NCBI GenBank assembly: GCA_942492115.1
Contig: CALODL010000001.1
Location: 1 to 64,000, forward strand
From: CALODL01 sp942492115
GTDB taxonomy: Bacteria > Planctomycetota > Phycisphaerae > UBA1845 > CAIVHJ01
Reading direction: 5' to 3'
Length of the DNA: 64,000 nt
Part shown: positions 43,807-51,918 of the stretch, piece after piece
How positions within the stretch are numbered: the first letter of the stretch is position 1
How the letters are laid out: every line of letters begins with the position of its first letter
Translations under genes and position numbers: made by a program
Notes under the pieces: generated by a model
What the model saw: the letters and a program-made list of their open reading frames with translations, nothing else
Databases searched by the model: none
Told to the model about the DNA's origin: nothing

Positions 43807-44994
43807 TTACTCCTTTGTGGATACCGTGACCAACAGGCTCTCTACCAGATGACCGCGCTTTCGCCGCTCCACAAGAGCCAGAGGCTGAGCCGCGGGTTCG
43901 TGACGATTGAGGCGATTGAACGCGTCGCGCCATTGGCGTCGTAACGTTGCGGGCTCGCGACTGGCATAGACGACGGTGACACCGATCGTGCGTGCTCCGA
44001 TGGTCAATGTTTCGAATGTGGATGCGGCGGATGGCGCGTCGACCAGGGGCCTCAGGGCCGCGGACCAGGCGTCGCGTGTCAGCGGCGTGACCGGTTCATT
44101 TAGTGGTGTCTTGGCCATGAGGAACACACAAGCACGCCACCCGTCTGGCAGTTCAATGCGCCCGACAAATTTGTTGTCACCAAAGATCCGCCCATCTTTC
44201 TTGGCTGCAATGCGCTCGCTGCGTCGTTGAGTGATGGCCGCCACGCGTGTGGTCCACCCTCGACGCGTTGCCAGGTCCAGGCCGCACGTGCTCAAGTACC
44301 GATTGAGGAAGCGCAAGCGTTCAGTCGTGCGCGCGTGGCGTTGAAACCACTGGTTGAGTTCTGCGAGGTTCCACTGCCGCCGTACCAGACCGATGTGACG
44401 GCCCCATGCGGCACCATGCAAGTCTGCCAGGAGTACGTCGTCGGAGTTGCGCACCAGAATGTTTTCTGGATGGACATCGAATGGCCGAAAGTCCGCGACA
44501 TGGAGCTTCGCAAGCATGTCTGCGGTCGTGTGGATCAATTGTCGTCGAACAGTTGCCGAGGCTGACACCCACGCGGCCTGAAGGCTGACAGCGTCGGTGA
44601 CCGCAGTACTGAGGTAGATGAAAGGACCGCGTCCGGAGCTGGGTTGGCCCCACGCGATGGGGCGGATCACAGGCAGATCGCGCATGGCGCCGTAGCAGGC
44701 CGCCCGAAACTCTGTCGCACCGGGGCGCCCACGCATGAGCGTCTTGACCGCATGCAGGCCGCGCGGTGCATCGAACACCTTGGCCACAACGCTGTCCGGG
44801 CTGACGTCGAGTCGCCACACGGATCGTCCGGCTCCGCGCTTCAGACACGTCGCCGACGGATCTGAAGCCAGGGCAGACCAGGGTATTTCCGGCAGGGCTT
44901 CGAACTGGCTGATTGCCCGTGGTGCGACGTGCCAATTGATATTCCAACGCTCGACACGTTGAGGCGTTGAACTGGTTGATCCGGGGCCACCCAT
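43807..44994 (-). CDS. Kdo/WaaP-like lipopolysaccharide kinase
   Basis: A 395-residue small-molecule/sugar kinase of the Kdo-WaaP family (protein-kinase fold). Typical elements are the ATP-lysine (SPDSVVAKVFD), the catalytic loop FDVHPENILVRN (equivalent to HRD-like D-x-H-x-x-N) and the metal Asp in LLADLHGAAWG. Such kinases phosphorylate heptose or Kdo in the LPS core; here the substrate is unproven. The ATG at 44994 directly follows the stop of the MOSC gene with one base between. It is the middle gene of a compact minus-strand trio (MOSC, kinase, macro). Confidence 0.78.
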   Translation of the reverse strand: MGGPGSTSSTPQRVERWNINWHVAPRAISQFEALPEIPWSALASDPSATCLKRGAGRSVWRLDVSPDSVVAKVFDAPRGLHAVKTLMRGRPGATEFRAACYGAMRDLPVIRPIAWGQPSSGRGPFIYLSTAVTDAVSLQAAWVSASATVRRQLIHTTADMLAKLHVADFRPFDVHPENILVRNSDDVLLADLHGAAWGRHIGLVRRQWNLAELNQWFQRHARTTERLRFLNRYLSTCGLDLATRRGWTTRVAAITQRRSERIAAKKDGRIFGDNKFVGRIELPDGWRACVFLMAKTPLNEPVTPLTRDAWSAALRPLVDAPSAASTFETLTIGARTIGVTVVYASREPATLRRQWRDAFNRLNRHEPAAQPLALVERRKRGHLVESLLVTVSTKE

Positions 44995-44995
44995 C

Positions 44996-45454
44996 TCACA
45001 CCATGCAAACGGTGTCACCCACACGCACGGTTCCGGCGGTGATCACTTCGCCGAACACGCCGCCGCGGTAGTCGGATTCGAGTGCGGCCCGCAAGCCGCC
45101 GTGGAGCTGATCCATCAAGCCGCAGGGTGTGGTTTCATCGTGGATGCGGACTTCGGCGGACCCGAGAATCAAGGTGTGCCCGATGGTACTTTTCAGATCG
45201 AGTCCCTCGATCAGGACATTGGCGCGGCGGGTGTGCCAGGGTAGATCGACGCACAGTTCGGTGATCGTGTCGTGCCACCGCGCCTGGTCGAGGAACGTGA
45301 CTCCCCGTCGTCCACGCCCATTGGGGTCGTTGGCGAGCCCGCCACCCACATGCACCTCGGATTCCTCGAGGAGGCGCATGGGTTCACCTTTGGCGACGTG
45401 AATAGCCAATCCGCGTACGCGGCCCGCGGCCGGTTGTTGTGACGGTTCGCTCAT
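44996..45454 (-). CDS. MOSC-domain protein
   Basis: A 152-residue single MOSC domain, the sulfur-carrier fold of molybdenum cofactor sulfurases. Recognisable parts are GLAIHVAKGEPMRLLEESEV, GLANDPNGRGRRGVTFLDQA, ANVLIEGLDL, GSAEVRIHDETTPCGLMDQL and GGVFGEVITAGTVRVGDTV. The conserved Cys is C111-like within TTPCGLM. Single-domain MOSC proteins (YiiM-like) can act on N-hydroxylated compounds or carry sulfur. It is the first gene of the trio with the Kdo-like kinase and macro domain. No molybdopterin gene is nearby, so the context gives no clear pathway. Confidence 0.85.
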   Translation of the reverse strand: MSEPSQQPAAGRVRGLAIHVAKGEPMRLLEESEVHVGGGLANDPNGRGRRGVTFLDQARWHDTITELCVDLPWHTRRANVLIEGLDLKSTIGHTLILGSAEVRIHDETTPCGLMDQLHGGLRAALESDYRGGVFGEVITAGTVRVGDTVCMV

Positions 45455-45516
45455 AGCCCAACACTATAACAACCGCCAGCGCGTTAGTCTTGCCGCGGCT
45501 CCCGGTGGGCGGCGAC

Positions 45517-46626
45517 CTACTTGCGCAAGCTGGCGACTTCGCGGGCGTCACCGCGAGCAACAGCGCCGATTTCTCGGAGCATGGCCGCGTCAAAGCCCGC
45601 CTTGTTTTCGAGGGCCGTGGCGTGGGCCAGCGCGGCGGCATTCATTTGCTCGCGCTCGAGATCATAGTCGACCATCATGCGGACGAGTTCGTCGAACGAC
45701 AGACGCGACTTCCAGCCCAGCTCGTCGTGAGCGCGCGTGGGATCACCGAGCAACATGTCGACTTCTGTAGGACGAAAGTAGCGCGGGTCGATCTCGACAT
45801 GCTCGCGCCAGTCCATACCGAGATACGAGAATGCTTTGTCTACGAACTCGCGTACGGTGTGCGTTTTGCCGGTGGCTATGACATAGTCCGTGGGTTGGTC
45901 CTGTTGCAACATCAGCCACATGGCCTCGACGTAATCTCCAGCGAAACCCCAGTCGCGCTTGGCGTCGAGATTGCCAAGGTATAGTTTATCGTCGATACCG
46001 AGTTTAATGCGGGCGGCGCCTCGCGTGATCTTGCGTGATACAAAAGTCTCACCACGTCGCGGCGACTCGTGATTGAACAGGATGCCGTTACACGCGAAAA
46101 TGCCATAGGCTTCGCGGTAGTTCTTGGTCATCCAGTAGGCAAACATCTTGGCGGCCGCATATGGGCTGCGCGGATTGAACGGCGTGTCTTCGTTCTGGGC
46201 GCAGTTCTGTGTACCACCAAAGAGCTCGCTACTCGATGCCTGGTAGAACCGTGTATCAAGTTTCTCCGACTTGATGGCTTCGAGAAAGCGTAATGGCCCC
46301 AGGCCCGTGACATTGGCCGTGTACTCCGGCGTATCAAAACTGACTCGCACATGACTTTGGGCGGCGAGATTATAGATTTCATCCGGACGCACCTCGGACA
46401 CGATGCGCGCGATATTCGACGAATCCGAGGAATCTCCATAGATCAATTCGAGGCGCGGATCCTCGACATGCGGATCCTGGAAGATGTGCATGATGCGCTG
46501 AGTATTGAAGTGGCTCGATCGGCGAATAATGCCGTAGACCTCGTAATCCTTGGCGAGGAGGAATTCAGCCAGATACGATCCGTCCTGACCTGTGATTCCG
46601 GAAATCAGCGCCTTCTTGCGTGCCAT
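45517..46626 (-). CDS. gmd: GDP-mannose 4,6-dehydratase
   Basis: A 369-residue short-chain dehydrogenase/reductase family enzyme that converts GDP-mannose to GDP-4-keto-6-deoxymannose, the entry to GDP-fucose, rhamnose or perosamine. The NADP loop is SGITGQDGSYLAEFL, the catalytic Tyr-x3-Lys is in SPYAAAKMFAYW, and VRVSFDTPEYTANVTGLG and RDWGFAGDYVEAMW are Gmd-specific. Length and motifs match. The usual partner (GDP-fucose synthase, fcl) is not adjacent. It is divergent from the GT39-type glycosyltransferase, consistent with an envelope-glycan neighbourhood. Confidence 0.96.
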   Translation of the reverse strand: MARKKALISGITGQDGSYLAEFLLAKDYEVYGIIRRSSHFNTQRIMHIFQDPHVEDPRLELIYGDSSDSSNIARIVSEVRPDEIYNLAAQSHVRVSFDTPEYTANVTGLGPLRFLEAIKSEKLDTRFYQASSSELFGGTQNCAQNEDTPFNPRSPYAAAKMFAYWMTKNYREAYGIFACNGILFNHESPRRGETFVSRKITRGAARIKLGIDDKLYLGNLDAKRDWGFAGDYVEAMWLMLQQDQPTDYVIATGKTHTVREFVDKAFSYLGMDWREHVEIDPRYFRPTEVDMLLGDPTRAHDELGWKSRLSFDELVRMMVDYDLEREQMNAAALAHATALENKAGFDAAMLREIGAVARGDAREVASLRK

Positions 46627-46789
46627 CGCGTTCCTTTCGACTTTCGGGCTGCGTTGTGCGTGTCTTATCGGAACGCGCAGCCCGGACGATTAGGTTCAAT
46701 TCAGTGACAGGCAACAGGACCAGGGTCCGGTAATGACGTCCATCAGCCCATGCAGGTGAACACGGCGACACGGACCGATATCGTTACCA

Positions 46790-48571
46790 ATGGATCACAC
46801 CCTCGCGCCCAGACTGCGGCGGCCCATGCGGGCCCGCCTGCTCATCCTGCCATGTGTTGTGTCGTGGGCGTTGCTCGTGCGCCTGCATGGCCTCGATGCG
46901 ATGAGCATGTGGATGGACGAGTTGCGGCAGGTGAGTTACTACGCCGGCGGATGGCGGACCATCATGTACAACGCCGCGGCCCAGGCGCAGACCCCTTTGG
47001 ACTATTGGGTGGGCTGGTGCTTCAGTGTTTTTGGTCAGAGCGATTTTGTCTTGCGTCTGCCCGCGGCGCTGTTCGGAACAGTGAGTGTGGGGGCGACCTA
47101 CTGCGTCGGTCGCCGCCTGCTGAGCCCCGCAGCTTCCGGCCTCGCCGCGCTGACGGTCGCCAGCGCGCCATACGCCATTCACTACAGCCAGGAAGCACGA
47201 CCCTATGCGGTCTTCTGGTGTTTGCAGATGCTATCACTGCTGGCGTTGTCGCGCGCGTGGCGGCGCAACGGCGTGGTCGACTGGGTGCTTGTGACGTTGT
47301 GTCTGGCAGCCTGTCTGCTCAGTCGAACGCTGGCCCCTCTGGCATTTTGTGCAGGACTGATGGTGTGGTCCGCTGTCGAGGTGTGGCGTGGCCGACATGT
47401 GCGACGACGCTTGGAACCACGGCCAACCACGGCCTGGTGGCGTAGGCGCAGCGTACGGTTGTGGATTATTCTCGGCACGCTCGCCATTCCGGTGTTGCAG
47501 CTCTTGTCCTATATCATCCGTGTGCAGCATCGCCGCTCGTACATCGCGGGCGAACTGGCCGAGGCGCTGAACTGGCATGAGAACCTGGCGACCATGGGCC
47601 ATATCGTGTGGTCATGGTTGGTGTTTACGCAACCACTCGGAATCATCCTTGTGCCACTGGCAGTTTACGGCGTGGTTCTCTCTGTGCGCTTGCAGGGGCG
47701 CCGTGGCCGCGACGCACGCATGCTCATCGTCGGGGCCGGCGCAGGATATGTCATCCACGTCATGATCTACGTGGTTCTGGTTGCGGGGATCGAGCCCAAG
47801 CCAGTGTACTGGGCGTACATGCTTCCGTTTGTCGCGTTGGCCGCGGCATTTGCACTCGAGAGCCTGGCCGGTCGAATGCGTGGCGCGATCGTCGCGCTGT
47901 GGTGCCGCGGGGCGATCTATTTTGCCGTCGCGTGTGCGGTGATGGTGACGGCTTCGATAGATCGGAGAGAAGTGGTCTTTGACAAGCCCGATTGGCGATC
48001 GGCCTCACGATGCCTGTTGACGGAATTGGATACGGTCGACGTTGCGTTCTACCACTATGCCGTGCCGTTTGGTGCTTACCGCCCAGCGTTCATGGCCGCG
48101 CCGCACTACTGGCCGTCAGACCGCCACATCGTTGACATTGCCGACACATCCGAGACAGCCCGACGTATCTATTCGGGGGACAGGCTGCGGGTCGGCATCA
48201 TGGTGCGCTGTCCGCAGGAGGTTGCAGACAACCATTCGATGTGGCAGCGCATCGCCTGGGGCGCCGGGCTCGAAGTGTTCTGTTTCGATCAATTCATCGT
48301 GTTGGTGTCCGCATCACCACGCCCGGCGATCGCCGCGTTCAACGATCTCAGTTCAGCCCTGCTCCAAGGCTTGTCGAAGGCGCGGATCGGGGTCGTCGAG
48401 ATCCACGCGGCGCGCGCTGCGCTGTGGCGCGCACGGGGAGAGGCCGCGCTGGCCGCGGTCGAGATCGATCAGGCGCGAGCGCTGGCAGGGCACGATCACG
48501 CCGAGCGATTCGGTCGTCAATACGCGGAACTTCTGGTGCCTGCGGTATCCATGCACGGCCTGCGGCGATAA
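46790..48571 (+). CDS. GT39/PMT-like membrane glycosyltransferase
   Basis: The 593-residue product has about ten membrane helices. A short first-helix region is followed by the luminal/periplasmic MWMDELRQVSYYAGG, where the adjacent Asp-Glu is the catalytic type of GT-C enzymes such as ArnT and PMT. Later, FVLRLPAALFGTVSVGATY and SQEARPYAVFWCLQMLSLL are typical of this family. The soluble C-terminal part (about 400-593) is not obviously catalytic. The donor is probably a polyprenyl-phosphate sugar; acceptor unknown. It is divergent from gmd and its 3' end is 5 bases from the convergent amidohydrolase gene. Confidence 0.82.
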   Translation: MDHTLAPRLRRPMRARLLILPCVVSWALLVRLHGLDAMSMWMDELRQVSYYAGGWRTIMYNAAAQAQTPLDYWVGWCFSVFGQSDFVLRLPAALFGTVSVGATYCVGRRLLSPAASGLAALTVASAPYAIHYSQEARPYAVFWCLQMLSLLALSRAWRRNGVVDWVLVTLCLAACLLSRTLAPLAFCAGLMVWSAVEVWRGRHVRRRLEPRPTTAWWRRRSVRLWIILGTLAIPVLQLLSYIIRVQHRRSYIAGELAEALNWHENLATMGHIVWSWLVFTQPLGIILVPLAVYGVVLSVRLQGRRGRDARMLIVGAGAGYVIHVMIYVVLVAGIEPKPVYWAYMLPFVALAAAFALESLAGRMRGAIVALWCRGAIYFAVACAVMVTASIDRREVVFDKPDWRSASRCLLTELDTVDVAFYHYAVPFGAYRPAFMAAPHYWPSDRHIVDIADTSETARRIYSGDRLRVGIMVRCPQEVADNHSMWQRIAWGAGLEVFCFDQFIVLVSASPRPAIAAFNDLSSALLQGLSKARIGVVEIHAARAALWRARGEAALAAVEIDQARALAGHDHAERFGRQYAELLVPAVSMHGLRR

Positions 48572-48576
48572 ATACT

Positions 48577-49806
48577 TCACCCCAAATCAACTGGACGACC
48601 ATCGATATATAGCCTTACAAGTTCGACCTCGCCGCAGAGAAAGGCATCGGCCGGTTCTGCGACGCCCGTTGTACAACGGAATACGGCGAGGTCGGCACAC
48701 TTGCCGATGTCGAGTGATCCAACATGGTCGGCCAATCCCAATGCAATCGCGCCATTGATCGTGGCCAGGGCAATCAACGTATCGAACGACAGATCGGGGT
48801 GCTGGTCGTGGACGAGGCGCAATTCCTCGCACAAGTCGAGCGACGGGTTACTCGCCAGGCTGTCGGTTCCCAGGCAGACGTTAACGCCGGCGCCCAGTAA
48901 CTCGATTAGAGGGTGCGGAGCATGTTGAAAATATGCATGTGTCCGTGGGCAATAGGCCACACTGGTACCGGATGAACACAGCAGTCCAATTTCTTCTGCA
49001 TCGACGTAGTTGCCATGGGCGACCAGTAGATCAGGCCCAAGCAGGTTGAGCATCGCCGCCCAGCGCACTGGGCTGAGGTGGGGCGGCGCGAAACCTTCGA
49101 GGTTGACTCCGACGATACCGAGCATTTCGGCAAACCGCCCACCCCCGTCGATCAGGAATGCGTGTTCTTCTCGTGACTCCGCAAGGTGAATGCACAGTCG
49201 CATGCCCGCTGCCCGTGCAGCTTCGACAACCGTGCGCACACCCTCTGATGAGATCGAATACGGTGCGTGCGGTGATAGCGCAGAATGAAGTGTTGGGGAG
49301 TCGTGCATGCGATCCGCTGCCACCCGTACGCGATCGGGGACCAGGCGGGCACGGTCTCCGATACCCAGGACTTCGCCGAAAGACACGACGCGAAGAGGGC
49401 CCGTTGCAAGGTATGGCCGCGTCAAATGGTTTAGCCGCGTGATGTCCCCGACGGTCGTGACCCCGGCTGCCAGACAGGCGGCCGATCCGCGGCGCAGCGC
49501 CACACCCGTCAGTCGTTCGAGATCAGCAGAAACCATGTTGTTTTGCAGGCCGATAATCTGCAGCAGCCAGTCGGGCAGGTCGGCAGGTTGCCTCAGGGGT
49601 CTTTCGAAGTAGGACAGTTCGAGGTGAGTGTGGGCGTTGATCAGGCCAGGAACCACGATGGCATCTCCGAGATCCTCGACGGGCCCCGTGTGTTCATCTG
49701 TTGGAACGATGCGGTCGTTGAAGACGATCGTCCCGTCCTCGATGGTTGGCGCGGTGGCCGGGACGACCCACCGCGCCCGCAACGCCGTCGTAGGTCGGTC
49801 GGTCAT
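48577..49806 (-). CDS. Amidohydrolase (aminodeoxyfutalosine/S-adenosylhomocysteine deaminase-like)
   Basis: A 409-residue metal-dependent deaminase. The fold motifs are PGLINAHTHLELSYF (H59, H61), HLAESREEHAFLIDG, VAHGNYVDAEEIGLL and CLGTDSLASNPSLDL, giving the usual His and Asp metal ligands plus the Glu in HLAES. The HTHLELS variant is like 6-amino-6-deoxyfutalosine deaminases, and a MqnA/MqnD-type gene occurs at 60419, so menaquinone synthesis is a reasonable inference. SAH, methylthioadenosine or guanine-type deamination cannot be ruled out. Length is normal. The frame uses the ATG at 49806, and the gene is convergent with the glycosyltransferase. Confidence 0.8.
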   Translation of the reverse strand: MTDRPTTALRARWVVPATAPTIEDGTIVFNDRIVPTDEHTGPVEDLGDAIVVPGLINAHTHLELSYFERPLRQPADLPDWLLQIIGLQNNMVSADLERLTGVALRRGSAACLAAGVTTVGDITRLNHLTRPYLATGPLRVVSFGEVLGIGDRARLVPDRVRVAADRMHDSPTLHSALSPHAPYSISSEGVRTVVEAARAAGMRLCIHLAESREEHAFLIDGGGRFAEMLGIVGVNLEGFAPPHLSPVRWAAMLNLLGPDLLVAHGNYVDAEEIGLLCSSGTSVAYCPRTHAYFQHAPHPLIELLGAGVNVCLGTDSLASNPSLDLCEELRLVHDQHPDLSFDTLIALATINGAIALGLADHVGSLDIGKCADLAVFRCTTGVAEPADAFLCGEVELVRLYIDGRPVDLG

Positions 49807-50005
49807 GGTCGTCCTGCGTATCCGAATCCGCGTGTCCGCATCAGGTCTCGAGCCTCCAGGTGCGGCACTATAGCACGGGACTTGCGCGGCAGCATGCCGA
49901 TAACACGGTTTGTGTCGCGCGTAGAAACGTATTGCCGTTCAACACTTTGCGTATTCGAGGCGTCGTAAAGTACTGTGCAGGCGATGCCGAACGGAGGGAA
50001 ACAAC
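49807..50005. other. Upstream region of the amidohydrolase gene
   Basis: This 199-base stretch lies between the amidohydrolase start and a doubtful plus-strand frame at 50006. I see no structure in it beyond the expected promoter. Confidence 0.3.
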
Positions 50006-50335
50006 ATGACCGTCCTCAACACTGGGTTACCAGCTGTTGGCCCACTCACCTGCCATCTGAAGCGCGACTCGGGCAGGCGTGGGACAGTCCGAGAGGAGAG
50101 AGTCTCGTGCGCAGGGATTTCACGATTGGCCGACGCGTCGACCACTCGAGCATGGGGCCAGGTGGAACGAAGTCAGGCCGTCAACGGGGAATACCCGGGA
50201 TGCCGCGGAGTGGAGCTGGCGGATGCCCGCGATGTCTTGGAACGGGAGGGGGGCGCCTTCAGGGGAACCGTCGAGGCCCGCCGCGCCGTCGACAATGACG
50301 AGGATGTCGGTTGCGGTCGGACGCGGCTCAGATGA
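50006..50335 (+). CDS. Possible small protein, unrecognised
   Basis: The 109-residue frame starts at an ATG with GGAGG and an 8-base spacing, a very good ribosome site. Composition is Arg/Gly/Val/Glu-rich (MTVLNTGLPAVGPLTCHLKR start, ending CGRTRLR), with four cysteines and no clear signal or membrane segment. No family is recognised. It would converge on the RNase P RNA gene. The stretch may instead encode an RNA, since other frames are also open here. Only the ribosome site supports the protein reading, so confidence is low. Confidence 0.3.
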   Translation: MTVLNTGLPAVGPLTCHLKRDSGRRGTVREERVSCAGISRLADASTTRAWGQVERSQAVNGEYPGCRGVELADARDVLEREGGAFRGTVEARRAVDNDEDVGCGRTRLR

Positions 50336-50367
50336 GCCTGCGAGACGAAAAGTGAACGAGAAACGGA

Positions 50368-50765
50368 CGAAGTGGGTCTGTAAGCCGAATTCTGTCTAGC
50401 CCCGCCTGCGGCGGGACCGAGACGGTCATTTATCTGGGCCGGCCATTGCTGACCGGCTCGAGCACCCTACCCGCAACGGATGAAAGAGCGGACCACTCTC
50501 CCAGCCCAAAGGCTGGACCGCTGCCTATTCGGGCTTGCTGGCGGTGGGGTTTACCGTGCGATCGTTGTCACCAACGACCCGGTGCGCTCTTACCGCACCT
50601 TTTCAACCTTACCTGTGAGCCGCGAGCGGCCCCATCGGCGGTGTGTTTTCTGTGGCACTGTCCCTCGGGTTGCCCCGGGTCGCCGTTAGCGACCACCGCG
50701 TCCTGTCCAGTTCGGACTTTCCTCCCACGATGTTGCCACCGCAGGCGACCGCCCGACCCACTTCG
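50368..50765 (-). ncRNA. rnpB: RNase P RNA (type A)
   Basis: On the minus strand the 5' part contains AGGAAAGTCCGAACTGG (P4 5' strand) and the 3' part contains ACAGAATTCGGCTTA, the diagnostic P4 partner sequence. Both ends pair in a P1 helix (GAAGTGGGTC near 50765 with GACCCACTTC near 50370), so I set the limits by P1. The length of about 398 nt suits a bacterial type A RNA. It is the ribozyme that removes the tRNA 5' leader. It lies between the doubtful frame at 50006 and the LON-domain gene. Confidence 0.95.
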
Positions 50766-50870
50766 TCCAGCGCTACCTTAACCGTTCCCCCGGCGTATTG
50801 CCCCTGTGCGTGTTCGACAGGATCCGTACGGGGTGGCGCCGTGGGCGCGAGAATGGTGTGGATACGGGGT

Positions 50871-51545
50871 TCAATTGTCGCTGGGCGGCGGCGGCCACTG
50901 AGGTTGGACGGGTGTGACGTTTCCCCGCAGCAGGTTGCGCTGATAGAGGGTGAGCAGGATGCGGATGCGGTAGTCGAGGCGTGTCTCTTCGAGGAGCATC
51001 TGCTTGGCCGACCATGCTTCGGGGCCGATCAGGTGGTGGGCCAGCTGGTCGACCGTGCTCGCCAGGTCGAGCGACTGCCCCAGGATCTCACGTGCGATCG
51101 ATCCGAGACTGTCCGGGAGCGTGCCCAGGTCAGTGAGTTGCGCCCGCAACACGGATTCCTCATCGGGAAGCAGATCCGAGACCAGGCTGACATGTTGCAG
51201 GTACCCACGACGATAACTGCGGTCATAGAGCTCGGTGCGAACCGTCATGCGGCTGAGCCCGAGCAATTCGATGAAAGACCGGCCATTCGCCAATGTCTTG
51301 ATCTTGATGATCTGCCCGAGGCAGAGCGTCGGGTGAATTGGGGCATGATGGGTGTAATAGGAAGATTCGTGGCCTTCATGCAGCAGGGCCATACAAATGA
51401 AGCGATCATCTTCGGCCAAAGCGATCTCATCCGCGATCAGGTCTCGATAGCGGCGTTCGAACAGCTGGAGAGGCAGAACCGTGCCAGGCATCAGCACCAA
51501 GTTCGGTAATGGGAAGATCGGAATGGGCCGGTCCAGGCAGCTCAT
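50871..51545 (-). CDS. LON substrate-binding-domain protein
   Basis: A 224-residue stand-alone LON N-terminal (substrate-binding) domain protein. IPIFPLPNLVLMPGTVLPLQLF is the standard first strand and helix; DRFICMALL and GQIIKIKTLANGRSFIELLG follow, and the C-terminal half is helical (EEVLRAQ-type). Stand-alone forms exist in many bacteria with no proven role. I begin at the ATG at 51545; longer versions (to 51608) would add non-family residues. TATAAT lies about 10 bases before this start, so a nearly leaderless message is possible. The upstream neighbour is the divergent dnaG. Confidence 0.85.
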   Translation of the reverse strand: MSCLDRPIPIFPLPNLVLMPGTVLPLQLFERRYRDLIADEIALAEDDRFICMALLHEGHESSYYTHHAPIHPTLCLGQIIKIKTLANGRSFIELLGLSRMTVRTELYDRSYRRGYLQHVSLVSDLLPDEESVLRAQLTDLGTLPDSLGSIAREILGQSLDLASTVDQLAHHLIGPEAWSAKQMLLEETRLDYRIRILLTLYQRNLLRGNVTPVQPQWPPPPSDN

Positions 51546-51643
51546 GGTGCGTCCGATTATAACGGCCATTCGAAGCCGCCCGGACCCCAAGTTCCCATAA
51601 CCATTCAAAGACCCTGTTCATGGCGGTTAAGACGTCCAGTAAT

Positions 51644-51672
51644 TTGACCGTTTCCAATTCGTGATGTATATT
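51644..51672 (+). promoter_or_regulatory. Probable sigma-70 promoter of dnaG-rpoD
   Basis: TTGACC (51644-51649), a 17-base spacer and TATATT (51667-51672) make a good consensus match. Transcription from here would give a leader of about 240 bases before dnaG, long enough for regulation. Confidence 0.6.
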
Positions 51673-51918
51673 TCCAGGTCATCAGTTATCGGCTTCCTGG
51701 TGACCAGGGGGCATTCTAGGCCTTCGACACAACCACTTATTGCGGGTTACTGCTCTCTGCCATGCTCTGGTTTCAGGCCAGGCACGCAGCTGTGCTCATC
51801 ATAACCCGCGTCTAAAGCTGTCGAAGATTCGCCCTGCCGACTGCTCAGCCTTATTACTTGTTTGATCTACGATTTGAGAACCGTAGCACAGTGTGCGGGC
51901 TGGGGAGTCCACATCGTA
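51673..51918 (+). promoter_or_regulatory. Long 5' leader of dnaG
   Basis: About 240 bases lie between the promoter and the likely dnaG start. It contains short inverted repeats (for example CCTGGT...ACCAGG near 51697) but no recognised riboswitch. Confidence 0.35.

Noticed and set aside
46784..47182. 132-residue minus-strand frame opposite the glycosyltransferase
   Set aside because: Shadow of the GT39 gene without its own start signal.
51543..51570. TATAAT upstream of the LON-domain gene as a promoter
   Set aside because: No matching -35 box at 16-18 bases, and the leader would be only 3-4 bases; kept only as a remark.
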